Numbered from the stretch's first letter, positions 1 through 6,505 are shown. The stretch: 7,363 nt of DNA from Prevotellaceae bacterium (GCA_021204885.1 JAJPYP010000221.1:1-7363); one strand, 5' to 3'. The notes: generated by a model not told the origin, from the sequence alone. Numbers and translations are program-made.

Positions 1-2745
1 TTCACCGAGCAAGACCTCTTCGACGAGTTCACGCGCGACGAGAACGGCAAGGTGGTGCTCGATGAAAAGGAGGCTATGGCCAAGATAAAGCGGTTGGGCG
101 GCTACGAGAAGCTGTACCGCACCAAGTTGGAGGCCGACTACTTGGCCAAGCTCACCTTCGACGGGGCCAAGCAGGTGTATGGCGACCCGTTGAGTCCGGA
201 ACTCAAGGAGCGGCTGAACTTCGAGCTGTACATCATGAAGACGATGGGCTTCCCGGGTTACTTCCTCATCGTGCAGGACTTCATCAGCGCGGCACGCAAC
301 GAGCTGCATGTATCGGTGGGGCCTGGACGTGGGTCGGCGGCCGGCTCGGCGGTGGCCTACTGCTTGGGCATCACACGGATAGACCCCATCAAATATGACT
401 TGCTGTTCGAGCGGTTCCTGAACCCCGACCGCATCTCCCTGCCCGATATCGACGTGGACTTCGACGACGACGGACGGGGCGACGTGTTGCGCTGGGTGAC
501 GAACAAATACGGACAGGAGAAGGTGGCGCACATCATCACCTTCGGCACCATGGCGGCCAAACTGGCCATCAAGGACGTGGCGCGGGTGGAGAAGCTGCCG
601 CTGAGCGAAGCCAACCGCTTGAGCAAGTTAGTGCCCGACCGCATTCCCGACAAGAAGCTGAACTTAGCCAACGCCATTGCCTACGTGCCCGAACTGCACC
701 AAGCCGAGTCGTCGCCCGACCCGTTGGTGCGCGACACCTTGAAATATGCCAAGATGTTGGAAGGGAACGTGCGGGGCACGGGTATCCATGCGTGCGGCAC
801 CATCATCTGCCGGGACGACATCACCGACTGGGTGCCCGTGAGCACGGCCGACGACAAGGATTCGGGCGAGAAGGTGCTCGTCACCCAATACGAAGGCTCG
901 CTCATCGAGGACACCGGCTTGATAAAGATGGACTTCTTGGGGTTGAAGACCCTCTCCATCATCAAGGAGGCATTAGAGAACATACGCCTGCACCGTGGGG
1001 AGGAGCTCGACATAGAGCACATCCCCTTGGACGACCCCGCCACCTACAAGCTCTTCTGCGACGCGCGTACCGTGGGGACGTTCCAGTTCGAGTCGGCGGG
1101 CATGCAGAAGTACTTGCGCGAGCTGCAACCCAGCACCTTCGAGGACCTCATCGCCATGAACGCCCTCTATCGCCCGGGGCCCATGGAGTACATCCCCGAC
1201 TTCATCGACCGCAAGTGGGGACGCAAGCCCATCGTGTATGACATCCCCGTGATGGAGAAGTACCTGAAAGACACCTACGGCATCACCGTCTACCAAGAGC
1301 AGGTGATGTTGCTCTCGCGCTTGTTAGCCAACTTCACCCGGGGCGAGTCGGACACGTTGCGCAAGGCCATGGGCAAGAAGCAGCGCGACAAGTTGGACAA
1401 GCTCAAGCCCAAGTTCATCGCGGGCGGGCAACGCAACGGCCACAAGCCCGAGGTATTGGAGAAGATATGGGGCGATTGGGAGAAGTTCGCTTCCTACGCC
1501 TTCAACAAGTCGCACGCCACGTGCTACTCTTGGTTGGCCTACCAGACGGCTTACTTGAAGGCCAACTACACGGTGGAGTTCATGGCCGCCGCGATGAGCC
1601 GAAGCCTCTCTGACATATCAGACATCACCAAGCTGATGGACGAGTGCAAGTCCATGGGCATCAAGGTGCTGGGCCCCGACGTGAACGAGTCGAACATGAA
1701 GTTCACCGTAACCGCACAGGGCAACATCCGCTTCGGACTGGGTGCCATCAAGGGCGTGGGCGGCAACTGCGTGCAGTGCATCATGGAGGAACGGAAAAAG
1801 GAGGGGCCTTACAAGGGCGTGTTCGATTTCATACAGCGGGTCAACTTGAACGCCTGCAACCGCAAGAGCTTGGAGTCGCTGGCACTGGCGGGCGCGTTAG
1901 ACAGCTTCCCCGAGCTAAGGCGCGAGCAATACTTTGCCGTGGGTGCCAAGGGGGAGGCGTTCTTGGACACGCTCATGCGCTACGGCATGCGCTATCAAGC
2001 CGACAAGGCCATCGCCGCCCACTCGCTCTTCGGCGGGGAGAACATGGTGCAGGTGGCCACGCCCGAGATATTGCCCGCACAAAAGTGGAGCGACTTGGAG
2101 CGGCTCAACCAAGAGCGGGAGTTAGTGGGCATCTACCTCTCGGCCCATCCGCTCGACGAATATGCCGTGGTATTGGAGCACGCTTGCAACACGCGCATGA
2201 ACGAAATAGAAGACAAGGCCAAGCTTGCGGGGCGCGAGGTCATCACCATGGGCGGCATGGTAACGGGCGTGCGGCGCGGCAACAGCAAGAGCGGCAACCC
2301 TTACGGCATCGCCAAGATAGAAGACTACTCGGGTTCGGCCGAGATTCCCTTCTGGGGAAACGATTGGGTGAACTTCCAAGGCTACTTGAACGAGGGAACC
2401 TTCCTTTACATCCGCGCCACCTGCCAGCCGCGCATGCGGCAAGGCAAACCCGACGAACCGGTATTGAAGGTGACCTCCATGGAGTTGCTGCCCAACGTGA
2501 AGGACAAACTCATCGAGAAGATCACCATCCGCATCCCGTTGCCGCAATTGGACCAAGACCTGATCAGCGGGTTGGCGCAAATGAGTCAAAAGCACCCGGG
2601 CAAGACGGCGCTCGTATTCAAGGTGGTGGACCCTGAGGAGAACATCGCGCTCGACTTGGTATCGCGGCCGGTAAAGGTATCCGTGGGGCGTGAATTGTTA
2701 GCATTCATTAAAGAATATCCCGGCCTTGATTATCGGATTAATTAG
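1..2745 (+). CDS. dnaE: DNA polymerase III subunit alpha (5'-partial)
   Basis: This is the replicative DNA polymerase catalytic subunit. The frame is open from base 1 with no start codon needed, so the gene begins upstream. The 914 codons present lack the N-terminal PHP domain and probably some 300 or more residues. Window codons 107-120 hold the GPGRGSAAGS palm motif. The catalytic aspartates are D149 and D151 in PDIDVDF, and the third is D311 in KMDFLGL, matching E. coli D401, D403 and D555. A fingers segment with GESDTLRKAMGKK follows. A helix-hairpin-helix region lies around codons 545-650, and an OB fold around 743-833 before a short tail ending LDYRIN. The expected clamp-binding site between HhH and OB reads AHSLF (codons 673-677), where E. 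coli has QADMF. The GTG at 52 is internal, not a start. The family call is very secure. Confidence 0.97.
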   Translation, partial: FTEQDLFDEFTRDENGKVVLDEKEAMAKIKRLGGYEKLYRTKLEADYLAKLTFDGAKQVYGDPLSPELKERLNFELYIMKTMGFPGYFLIVQDFISAARNELHVSVGPGRGSAAGSAVAYCLGITRIDPIKYDLLFERFLNPDRISLPDIDVDFDDDGRGDVLRWVTNKYGQEKVAHIITFGTMAAKLAIKDVARVEKLPLSEANRLSKLVPDRIPDKKLNLANAIAYVPELHQAESSPDPLVRDTLKYAKMLEGNVRGTGIHACGTIICRDDITDWVPVSTADDKDSGEKVLVTQYEGSLIEDTGLIKMDFLGLKTLSIIKEALENIRLHRGEELDIEHIPLDDPATYKLFCDARTVGTFQFESAGMQKYLRELQPSTFEDLIAMNALYRPGPMEYIPDFIDRKWGRKPIVYDIPVMEKYLKDTYGITVYQEQVMLLSRLLANFTRGESDTLRKAMGKKQRDKLDKLKPKFIAGGQRNGHKPEVLEKIWGDWEKFASYAFNKSHATCYSWLAYQTAYLKANYTVEFMAAAMSRSLSDISDITKLMDECKSMGIKVLGPDVNESNMKFTVTAQGNIRFGLGAIKGVGGNCVQCIMEERKKEGPYKGVFDFIQRVNLNACNRKSLESLALAGALDSFPELRREQYFAVGAKGEAFLDTLMRYGMRYQADKAIAAHSLFGGENMVQVATPEILPAQKWSDLERLNQERELVGIYLSAHPLDEYAVVLEHACNTRMNEIEDKAKLAGREVITMGGMVTGVRRGNSKSGNPYGIAKIEDYSGSAEIPFWGNDWVNFQGYLNEGTFLYIRATCQPRMRQGKPDEPVLKVTSMELLPNVKDKLIEKITIRIPLPQLDQDLISGLAQMSQKHPGKTALVFKVVDPEENIALDLVSRPVKVSVGRELLAFIKEYPGLDYRIN

Positions 2746-2754
2746 TTATCTTTG
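2726..2754 (+). promoter_or_regulatory. Putative trxA promoter (Bacteroides -33/-7 type)
   Basis: TATCTTTG at 2747-2754 matches the Bacteroides -7 consensus TAnnTTTG exactly. TTG at 2726-2728 lies 18 nt upstream as a -33 element. The -33 half is inside the last dnaE codons, and the -7 begins one base after the dnaE stop. Transcription would start near 2760 and give a leader of about 80 nt before trxA. Motif match only; no transcript data. Confidence 0.65.
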
Positions 2755-2768
2755 CCCCGCCCTTGAGA

Positions 2769-2786
2769 ATGTGTCAAAAGACACAT
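2769..2786 (+). other. Perfect 7-bp hairpin in the trxA leader
   Basis: ATGTGTC, loop AAAA, then GACACAT form a perfect 7-bp stem with a 4-nt loop. The hairpin lies about 10-15 nt downstream of the predicted trxA start site. No T tract follows, so it is not a standard intrinsic terminator for dnaE. It may stabilise the 5' end of the trxA message, stop dnaE read-through weakly, or act in regulation. The structure is visible; its role is inference. Confidence 0.5.
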
Positions 2787-2841
2787 CCCCTTCGGAGGCA
2801 AGTTAGGAAAACATATATATAAACTATTAATACTCAGAACA

Positions 2842-3156
2842 ATGGCAGTAGAAATTACGAACGCCAATTACGAGGCACTCTTGGCAGGCGACAAACCTGT
2901 AGTAATGGATTTCTGGGCACCGTGGTGCGGTCCCTGTAGGATGGTAAGCCCCTTGGTGGACGAGTTAGCGGCCGAATATGAAGGCCGTGTGGTAGTGGGC
3001 AAATGCAACGTGGACGACAACGACGACGTGGCCGCCAACTACGGCATACGCAACATCCCCACCATCCTCTTCTTCAAGGACGGCAAGCAGGTGGCCAAAC
3101 AAGTGGGCTCCACCACGAAAGCGGCGTTGGCGGCCAAAATAGAGGCTTTGTTGTAA
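2842..3156 (+). CDS. trxA: Thioredoxin
   Basis: This is a 104-residue cytoplasmic thiol-disulfide oxidoreductase that reduces protein disulfides and is itself recycled by thioredoxin reductase. The active site WCGPC spans residues 28-32 (C29, C32). The buried aspartate D23 sits in VVMDFWAPW, and the cis-proline is P73 in RNIPT. Length is that of the classical single-domain family, with no signal peptide. An additional cysteine, C55, occurs in the GKCNVDDN strand. The ATG follows an AT-rich leader with no Shine-Dalgarno sequence, which is usual in Bacteroidota. It has its own promoter overlapping the dnaE end, and the acidic small gene begins 20 nt after its stop, so the two are probably co-transcribed. 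Call secure. Confidence 0.96.
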   Translation: MAVEITNANYEALLAGDKPVVMDFWAPWCGPCRMVSPLVDELAAEYEGRVVVGKCNVDDNDDVAANYGIRNIPTILFFKDGKQVAKQVGSTTKAALAAKIEALL

Positions 3157-3176
3157 CGAAGAGGAGAACGACTGTC

Positions 3177-3509
3177 ATGGGAATGGAAGAAGATTTCCTC
3201 AAGGACGACCTCGACGACGAGAAGACCGTAGCCTACATCAAGAACTACCTGCCGCAGGAGTTGAAGGAGAAGTTCACCGACGACGAGCTTTACTACTTCC
3301 TCGACTTGATTGACGAGTACTATGCCGACAGCGGCGTGCTCGATGCCCAGCCCGATGCCGACGGCTGTATCGAGGTGGACTTGGAGAAGGTGGCGGCGTT
3401 CATCGTGGGGGAGGCGAAGAAAGACGGCATAGGCGAATACGACCCGGAAGACGTGCTCTTCATCGTGCAAGGCGAGTTGGAGTATGGCGAGTCATTGGAA
3501 GAGGAATAA
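3177..3509 (+). CDS. Conserved acidic small protein, function unknown
   Basis: I do not recognise a named family. The product is 110 residues. By my count about 35 are Asp or Glu, about 8 are Lys and none is Arg, so it is strongly acidic. It has no signal peptide or membrane segment. An acidic head (MEEDFLKDDLDDE) leads into probable helices (AYIKNYLPQELKEKF, DELYYFLDLIDEYY), a short strand-like CIEVDLEKV, and an acidic tail (LEYGESLEEE). The start is set at 3177 because GAGGAG at 3161-3166 lies 10 nt before it; an ATG at 3183 is the alternative. The coding region is 20 nt after trxA, suggesting one transcript. Its last 18 bases overlap the end of tsaE on the other strand. A soluble protein-binding or adaptor role is possible but is only inference. 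That it is a real gene is well supported by its phase, codon use and position. Confidence 0.85.
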   Translation: MGMEEDFLKDDLDDEKTVAYIKNYLPQELKEKFTDDELYYFLDLIDEYYADSGVLDAQPDADGCIEVDLEKVAAFIVGEAKKDGIGEYDPEDVLFIVQGELEYGESLEEE

Positions 3510-3914
3510 TCGGCGCATGCCCTTTTCCGTTTCCGTGAGGGTGACCTTGACCGTGTCTTCGGGCAGCAGGTCCTCCACCATTTCGGGCCACTCTACAAGG
3601 CAGAGGGCATCGCTGTAGAAATACTCCTCGTAACCCATGTCATACACCTCTTCTATCTTCTTGATGCGGTAGAAGTCGAAGTGGTAGACGGGCTTGCCTA
3701 ATCGCTCAGAACGGTACTCGTTCACGATAGCGAACGAGGGCGAGGTAATCACGTCGGTCACGCCCAACTCCTCGCACAACGCCTTGATGAAGGTGGTCTT
3801 CCCCACCCCCATCTTGCCATAAAAGGCGAACACGGTGCGGCTGCCCATCGCGTCGATGAAACGGCGGGCGGCCGCTTGAAGCTCATCTAAAGATCGTATC
3901 GTTATTTCCATCAT
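3492..3914 (-). CDS. tsaE: tRNA threonylcarbamoyladenosine biosynthesis ATPase TsaE
   Basis: This 140-residue P-loop ATPase (YjeE family) works with TsaD and TsaB in making t6A at position 37 of ANN-decoding tRNAs. The Walker A loop is GKMGVGKTT with K39 and T40. SPSFAIVNEY (58-67) follows, then YHFDFYRI with D80, and finally CLVEWPEM with E108 and W109. These are the conserved residues of the family and fall at nearly the E. coli spacing. The first codons encode MM (3914 or 3911); either could start. The gene is last in the minus-strand block, 7 nt after the small membrane protein gene. It ends inside the 3' end of the convergent acidic-protein gene. Cytoplasmic. Call secure. Confidence 0.95.
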   Translation of the reverse strand: MMEITIRSLDELQAAARRFIDAMGSRTVFAFYGKMGVGKTTFIKALCEELGVTDVITSPSFAIVNEYRSERLGKPVYHFDFYRIKKIEEVYDMGYEEYFYSDALCLVEWPEMVEDLLPEDTVKVTLTETEKGMRRLFLFQ

Positions 3915-3921
3915 ACGCAGG

Positions 3922-4362
3922 TCAAGAGGGTGTGTTGTGTATAGGTGTCATACGGCGCTCGCCGATGATGAGGAACACCTCGTCTTTCAAGCTTTCGGGC
4001 AAGGCGACGCCCCGCAATTGCAGGCTGCGCACCCAGCCGGCCACGTCGGTGTCCTGCATGGTATAGAACACCTCGCGGAAAGCCTCCTCCTGCTCGTCGG
4101 TGTACTCCTCGGGGCCGATGCCTTTGTAGGCGTCCAACTCTTCGTCGTCGTAATATTCTATCTTCTTGCTGACTGCCGCTAATAGGCTCTCTTTCTCGCA
4201 CACTTCGTGCTGTCCGCAGCATTCCACAGGGGGCACCACGACGACAGGCTTTTCAATCGTCTCGCCACGCTCTACCTTTTGCCGCATCTTGCGGCCCCGC
4301 AAGGCACCCGCCATGGCGGCCACGGCGGCAAGCGCAATCAAAGCGACGATTAAAATCCACAT
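3922..4362 (-). CDS. Small single-span membrane protein with CCxxHxxC cluster, unknown function
   Basis: The product has 146 residues. Residues 2-21 form one hydrophobic segment (WILIVALIALAAVAAMAGAL). It is followed at once by RGRKMRQK, so the positive-inside rule predicts the rest of the chain in the cytoplasm. C48, C49, H52 and C55 in ECCGQHEVCE form a possible metal or redox site. A soluble part follows with KIEYYDDEELDAYKG, FREVFYTMQDTDVAGWVRSLQLRGVALP and DEVFLIIGERR. The ATG at 4362 is chosen because the hydrophobic segment starts there and the position is 22 nt after the aroA stop; the frame is open further upstream but only antisense-like inside aroA. From memory, relatives in Bacteroides have sometimes been labelled phospholipase, but I see no phospholipase motif. 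Its place between aroA and tsaE suggests co-transcription, not necessarily shared function. Confidence 0.85.
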   Translation of the reverse strand: MWILIVALIALAAVAAMAGALRGRKMRQKVERGETIEKPVVVVPPVECCGQHEVCEKESLLAAVSKKIEYYDDEELDAYKGIGPEEYTDEQEEAFREVFYTMQDTDVAGWVRSLQLRGVALPESLKDEVFLIIGERRMTPIHNTPS

Positions 4363-4384
4363 AAGCGTTTCTTTTAAGGATGAT

Positions 4385-5668
4385 TTATGCTTCGCGCTCC
4401 TCCACGCGGAAGCCCGCCTCGCGCAAGTGGCGCCAATATTCGGGATAAGACTTGGAGACGACAAACGGTTGGGCGATGGTGATGCCGGGCAACAGCAGGG
4501 AAACCGGCGCGAAGGCCAAGGCCATGCGGTGATCTTCGTAGGTGGCGATGACGGGAGCGACATCGGCCGCGCATCGCCCGCCCTGCCAAGCCAAGACACC
4601 GCTCTCTTCGGCTTGAAGCCGATAGCCCAACTTGCGCAACTCACAAATAAGGGCCTGGATGCGGTCGGTCTCCTTGATACGCAAGCTCTGCACCCCCGTG
4701 AAGCGGAAGGGAATGCCCATCAGGCAACAGGTCACGGCCATGGTTTGCGCCAAATCGGGCACCTCCACCAAATCGGCTTCAAAGCTTTGTACGGCCGTGC
4801 CGCCACTGGTAAGGCGCACGCCACTGTCGGTATAAGCGGTGTCGACGCCCAAGCGGGCGAAGAGTTCCGCCACGCGGCTGTCGCCTTGGTCGCTGTGGGC
4901 GAAGAGTCCCAAAAGTTCCACACTGCCGGTGGCCTCGCGCCCCGCTTCCTTGGCAGCCGCCGCCTGTAAAGCCAGCATCTCGTACCAATAAGAGGCGGCG
5001 CTCCAATCGCTCTCCACCAAGAAAGGGGTGTCCTTATATCCGCCGAAGGCCACTACAATGCGCTGCCCCTCGCCCTCCCAGCCGCAAGCGGCGCCGAAAC
5101 GGCGCATCAGCTGCAAGGTCAAGTCGATGTAGGGGCGCGACACAAGGCCGCCCGTGAGTTGCAGTTCCAAACCGCCGGGCAACACGGGGCCTATCATGAG
5201 CAACGCCGATATGTATTGTGAACTGACGTTGCCCGCCAGCGTCACCTTGCCCCCTTGCAAAGGAGCACCCGTAATGGAGAGCGGTGGATAGCCCTCCTTA
5301 CCCGTATAGGCGATTTGCGCTCCCAAGCCGCGCAAGGCGTTCACCAAGATGCCGATGGGGCGTTGCTGCATGCGGGTGGTACCGGTGAGCAGCCGCTGGC
5401 CCGGGGTGACGCTGTAATAGGCCGTAAGGAAGCGCATGGCCGTGCCGGCCGCCTTGATGTCCACCACGTCGGTGGGCGAGGCGAAGGCACGCAGCATCAC
5501 GCGGGTATCGTCGCACGTGCTCAAATTATCGGGAACCGCGCTTCCCCTTGCCAACGCATGCAGCACCAACACGCGGTTGCTGATGCTTTTGGAAGCGGGC
5601 AACCGCAATGCCGTCTTCAACGGACCCACAGGCGGGAAAAGGGTATATCGCAACGTCATCTCATTCAT
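4385..5668 (-). CDS. aroA: 3-phosphoshikimate 1-carboxyvinyltransferase (EPSP synthase)
   Basis: This 427-residue cytoplasmic enzyme joins shikimate-3-phosphate and phosphoenolpyruvate to make EPSP, the sixth shikimate pathway step. LPASKSISNR holds K27, S28 and R32. AAGTAMRFL (73-81) is the PEP-loop region and RMQQRPIG (99-106) follows. SSQ at 149-151 binds shikimate phosphate. The catalytic D305 is in VPDLAQT. RIKETDRI carries E333 and R336, EDHRMA carries R381, and VSKSYPEYW carries K406. All key catalytic residues are present. The residue equivalent to E. coli P101 is phenylalanine (F80). The start is the first ATG (MNEMT); a second ATG three codons on is possible. It heads the minus-strand block with the small membrane protein gene 22 nt downstream. 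Call secure. Confidence 0.96.
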   Translation of the reverse strand: MNEMTLRYTLFPPVGPLKTALRLPASKSISNRVLVLHALARGSAVPDNLSTCDDTRVMLRAFASPTDVVDIKAAGTAMRFLTAYYSVTPGQRLLTGTTRMQQRPIGILVNALRGLGAQIAYTGKEGYPPLSITGAPLQGGKVTLAGNVSSQYISALLMIGPVLPGGLELQLTGGLVSRPYIDLTLQLMRRFGAACGWEGEGQRIVVAFGGYKDTPFLVESDWSAASYWYEMLALQAAAAKEAGREATGSVELLGLFAHSDQGDSRVAELFARLGVDTAYTDSGVRLTSGGTAVQSFEADLVEVPDLAQTMAVTCCLMGIPFRFTGVQSLRIKETDRIQALICELRKLGYRLQAEESGVLAWQGGRCAADVAPVIATYEDHRMALAFAPVSLLLPGITIAQPFVVSKSYPEYWRHLREAGFRVEEREA

Positions 5669-5800
5669 ACAAACTACCGGTTTTTTAAGTTTCCGTGCAC
5701 CACAAAGAAAAGCATTTTATTTGGAACATGCAACAGGGAGGCATTCCGATAATTGTCGCATACAGATCTTCATCACTTTCATTTAAAGAATGCCGAACCA
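5669..5800. other. Intergenic region between higA and aroA with inverted repeats
   Basis: This 132-bp AT-rich gap holds the candidate aroA promoter. It also holds an imperfect 12-bp palindrome, CGATAATTGTCG, at 5747-5758, and a perfect 7-bp inverted repeat, GGCATTC (5740-5746) with GAATGCC (5788-5794), separated by 41 nt. No intrinsic terminator with a T tract is evident after higA. No coding region is supported. Confidence 0.4.
5703..5733 (-). promoter_or_regulatory. Candidate aroA promoter
   Basis: On the minus strand TTG (5733-5731) is followed after 20 nt by TTTCTTTG (5710-5703), one mismatch from the -7 consensus TAnnTTTG. Transcription would start about 30 nt upstream of the aroA ATG. 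A weak match, but placed where a promoter for the aroA block would be needed after the higA end. Confidence 0.35.
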
Positions 5801-6166
5801 TCATACCCCAAGCACAATGGCAGGCTCGATATTCAGTTTTTTGCTTATAGTACGGGCTTGGTCAAGCGTCGGTTGTTTCTTTCCCGTCAAGTATTCACTG
5901 ATACGCGACGGACTGATGCCCAACAATTTTGAAAGCGCGATTTGTGTCAATCCCATCTCGTACATACGCAGTTTTATCATATCGACAAGCGTAGGAGTTC
6001 CCACTGCATAGTGTTCGTCGCAATAATCGGCAACCAAATTTGACAGCAGGACCATCTCTATGTAATTAGGGTCATCCGTCGGTGTATTGTCAGTGACCAA
6101 TGGCAGGAGCTCCTCGACACGGTGCTCCGCCCATCTGTACTGAGTCTCGTTTTCTATCCTTGTCAT
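5801..6166 (-). CDS. higA: HigA-family antitoxin, XRE-type helix-turn-helix
   Basis: This is the DNA-binding antitoxin of a type II toxin-antitoxin pair; it neutralises the HigB product encoded just upstream and usually represses the shared promoter. From the ATG at 6166 the product has 121 residues. The start of the chain, ENETQYRWAEHRVEELLPLV, resembles the ENEEQY segment near the N terminus of E. coli HigA. A helix-turn-helix occupies about 72-93 (GLTQIALSKLLGISPSRISEYL), followed by GKKQPTLDQARTISKKLNI. The frame also has an ATG at 6208, giving 135 residues and a 29-bp overlap with higB. I prefer 6166, 13 nt after the higB stop, because the homologous region begins there; the longer form cannot be excluded. 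Composition is AT-rich relative to aroA, suggesting acquisition by transfer. Confidence 0.9.
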   Translation of the reverse strand: MTRIENETQYRWAEHRVEELLPLVTDNTPTDDPNYIEMVLLSNLVADYCDEHYAVGTPTLVDMIKLRMYEMGLTQIALSKLLGISPSRISEYLTGKKQPTLDQARTISKKLNIEPAIVLGV

Positions 6167-6179
6167 ACCTATAAACCGT

Positions 6180-6473
6180 TTATATAGTGGAACAATCAAT
6201 TCTTTCATACTCTTTATGCATACCGATAAATCTTATATAGACGAATTGAGGTGTAAATTGAATCAGGACCACCAACCGATAATCATTCCCTTTGATATTG
6301 AATACATATCGCTGGTTACCCACATAGTCTACACTGTTAAATGTCTTCTTTATATCCGCAAATGAATGCCATTCACTTCGTTTTACTTCGACGACCCAAT
6401 CTTGCAGCGCCGCTTTTGCTTCTGGATGCCGCTCCGAATACTCCTTTATGGTACGTTCTGTAAATATCCTCAT
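6180..6473 (-). CDS. higB: HigB-family mRNA interferase toxin
   Basis: This 97-residue protein belongs to the RelE-like HigB toxin family. Such toxins cleave mRNA, generally at the ribosome, when the antitoxin is lost. The start reads MRIFTERTIKEYSERHPEAKAAL. The core is SVDYVGNQRYVFNIKGNDYRLVVLIQF, and the end is VYIRFIGMHKEYERID. This matches the layout of E. coli HigB (YVFNVGGNELRVVA ... MTHKEYD). The ATG at 6473 is preferred over a GTG immediately before it at 6476. The toxin gene comes before the antitoxin gene, the reversed order typical of higBA. The stretch 6241-6300 inside it has only 23 G+C in 60 bases, well below the neighbouring genes. The family is clear; toxic activity is inferred. 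Confidence 0.92.
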   Translation of the reverse strand: MRIFTERTIKEYSERHPEAKAALQDWVVEVKRSEWHSFADIKKTFNSVDYVGNQRYVFNIKGNDYRLVVLIQFTPQFVYIRFIGMHKEYERIDCSTI

Positions 6474-6497
6474 CACTGTTCTTATTGATTTACGTTA

Positions 6498-6505
6498 CAA
6501 AAATA
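6498..6505 (-). promoter_or_regulatory. Candidate -7 element of the higBA promoter
   Basis: On the minus strand TATTTTTG at 6505-6498 fits TAnnTTTG exactly and lies 24 nt upstream of the higB ATG. No -33 TTG is found at the usual spacing; the nearest TTTG (6521-6518) is only 12 nt away. TTACAAA on the plus strand occurs at 6495-6501 and again at 6515-6521, a 20-bp repeat period that could be an operator for HigA. Confidence 0.45.

Noticed and set aside
52..54. GTG as a possible dnaE start
   Set aside because: The frame is open to base 1 and the upstream residues (FTEQDLFDEFTRDENGK) read as ordinary DnaE sequence; the catalytic core begins too soon for this to be an N terminus.
1644..2636. 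330-codon plus-strand open frame inside dnaE
   Set aside because: It is the out-of-phase shadow of dnaE in GC-rich DNA; the translation is rich in Arg, His and Gly and shows no family motif.
2769..2786. Hairpin after dnaE read as an intrinsic terminator
   Set aside because: The stem is AT-containing, only 7 bp, and is followed by CCCC rather than a T tract; it also lies downstream of the trxA -7 element.
3039..3470. Minus-strand open frame opposite trxA and the acidic-protein gene
   Set aside because: It is a shadow of two plus-strand genes; the run of Val, Leu and His is what reverse-complemented acidic codons give.
4166..4969. Plus-strand open frame opposite aroA and the small membrane protein gene
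   Set aside because: It is antisense to two well-supported genes, low in complexity, and has no recognisable domain.
5255..5752. Plus-strand open frame opposite the aroA 5' half
   Set aside because: It is antisense to conserved EPSP synthase motifs and ends in the intergenic region without any family signature.
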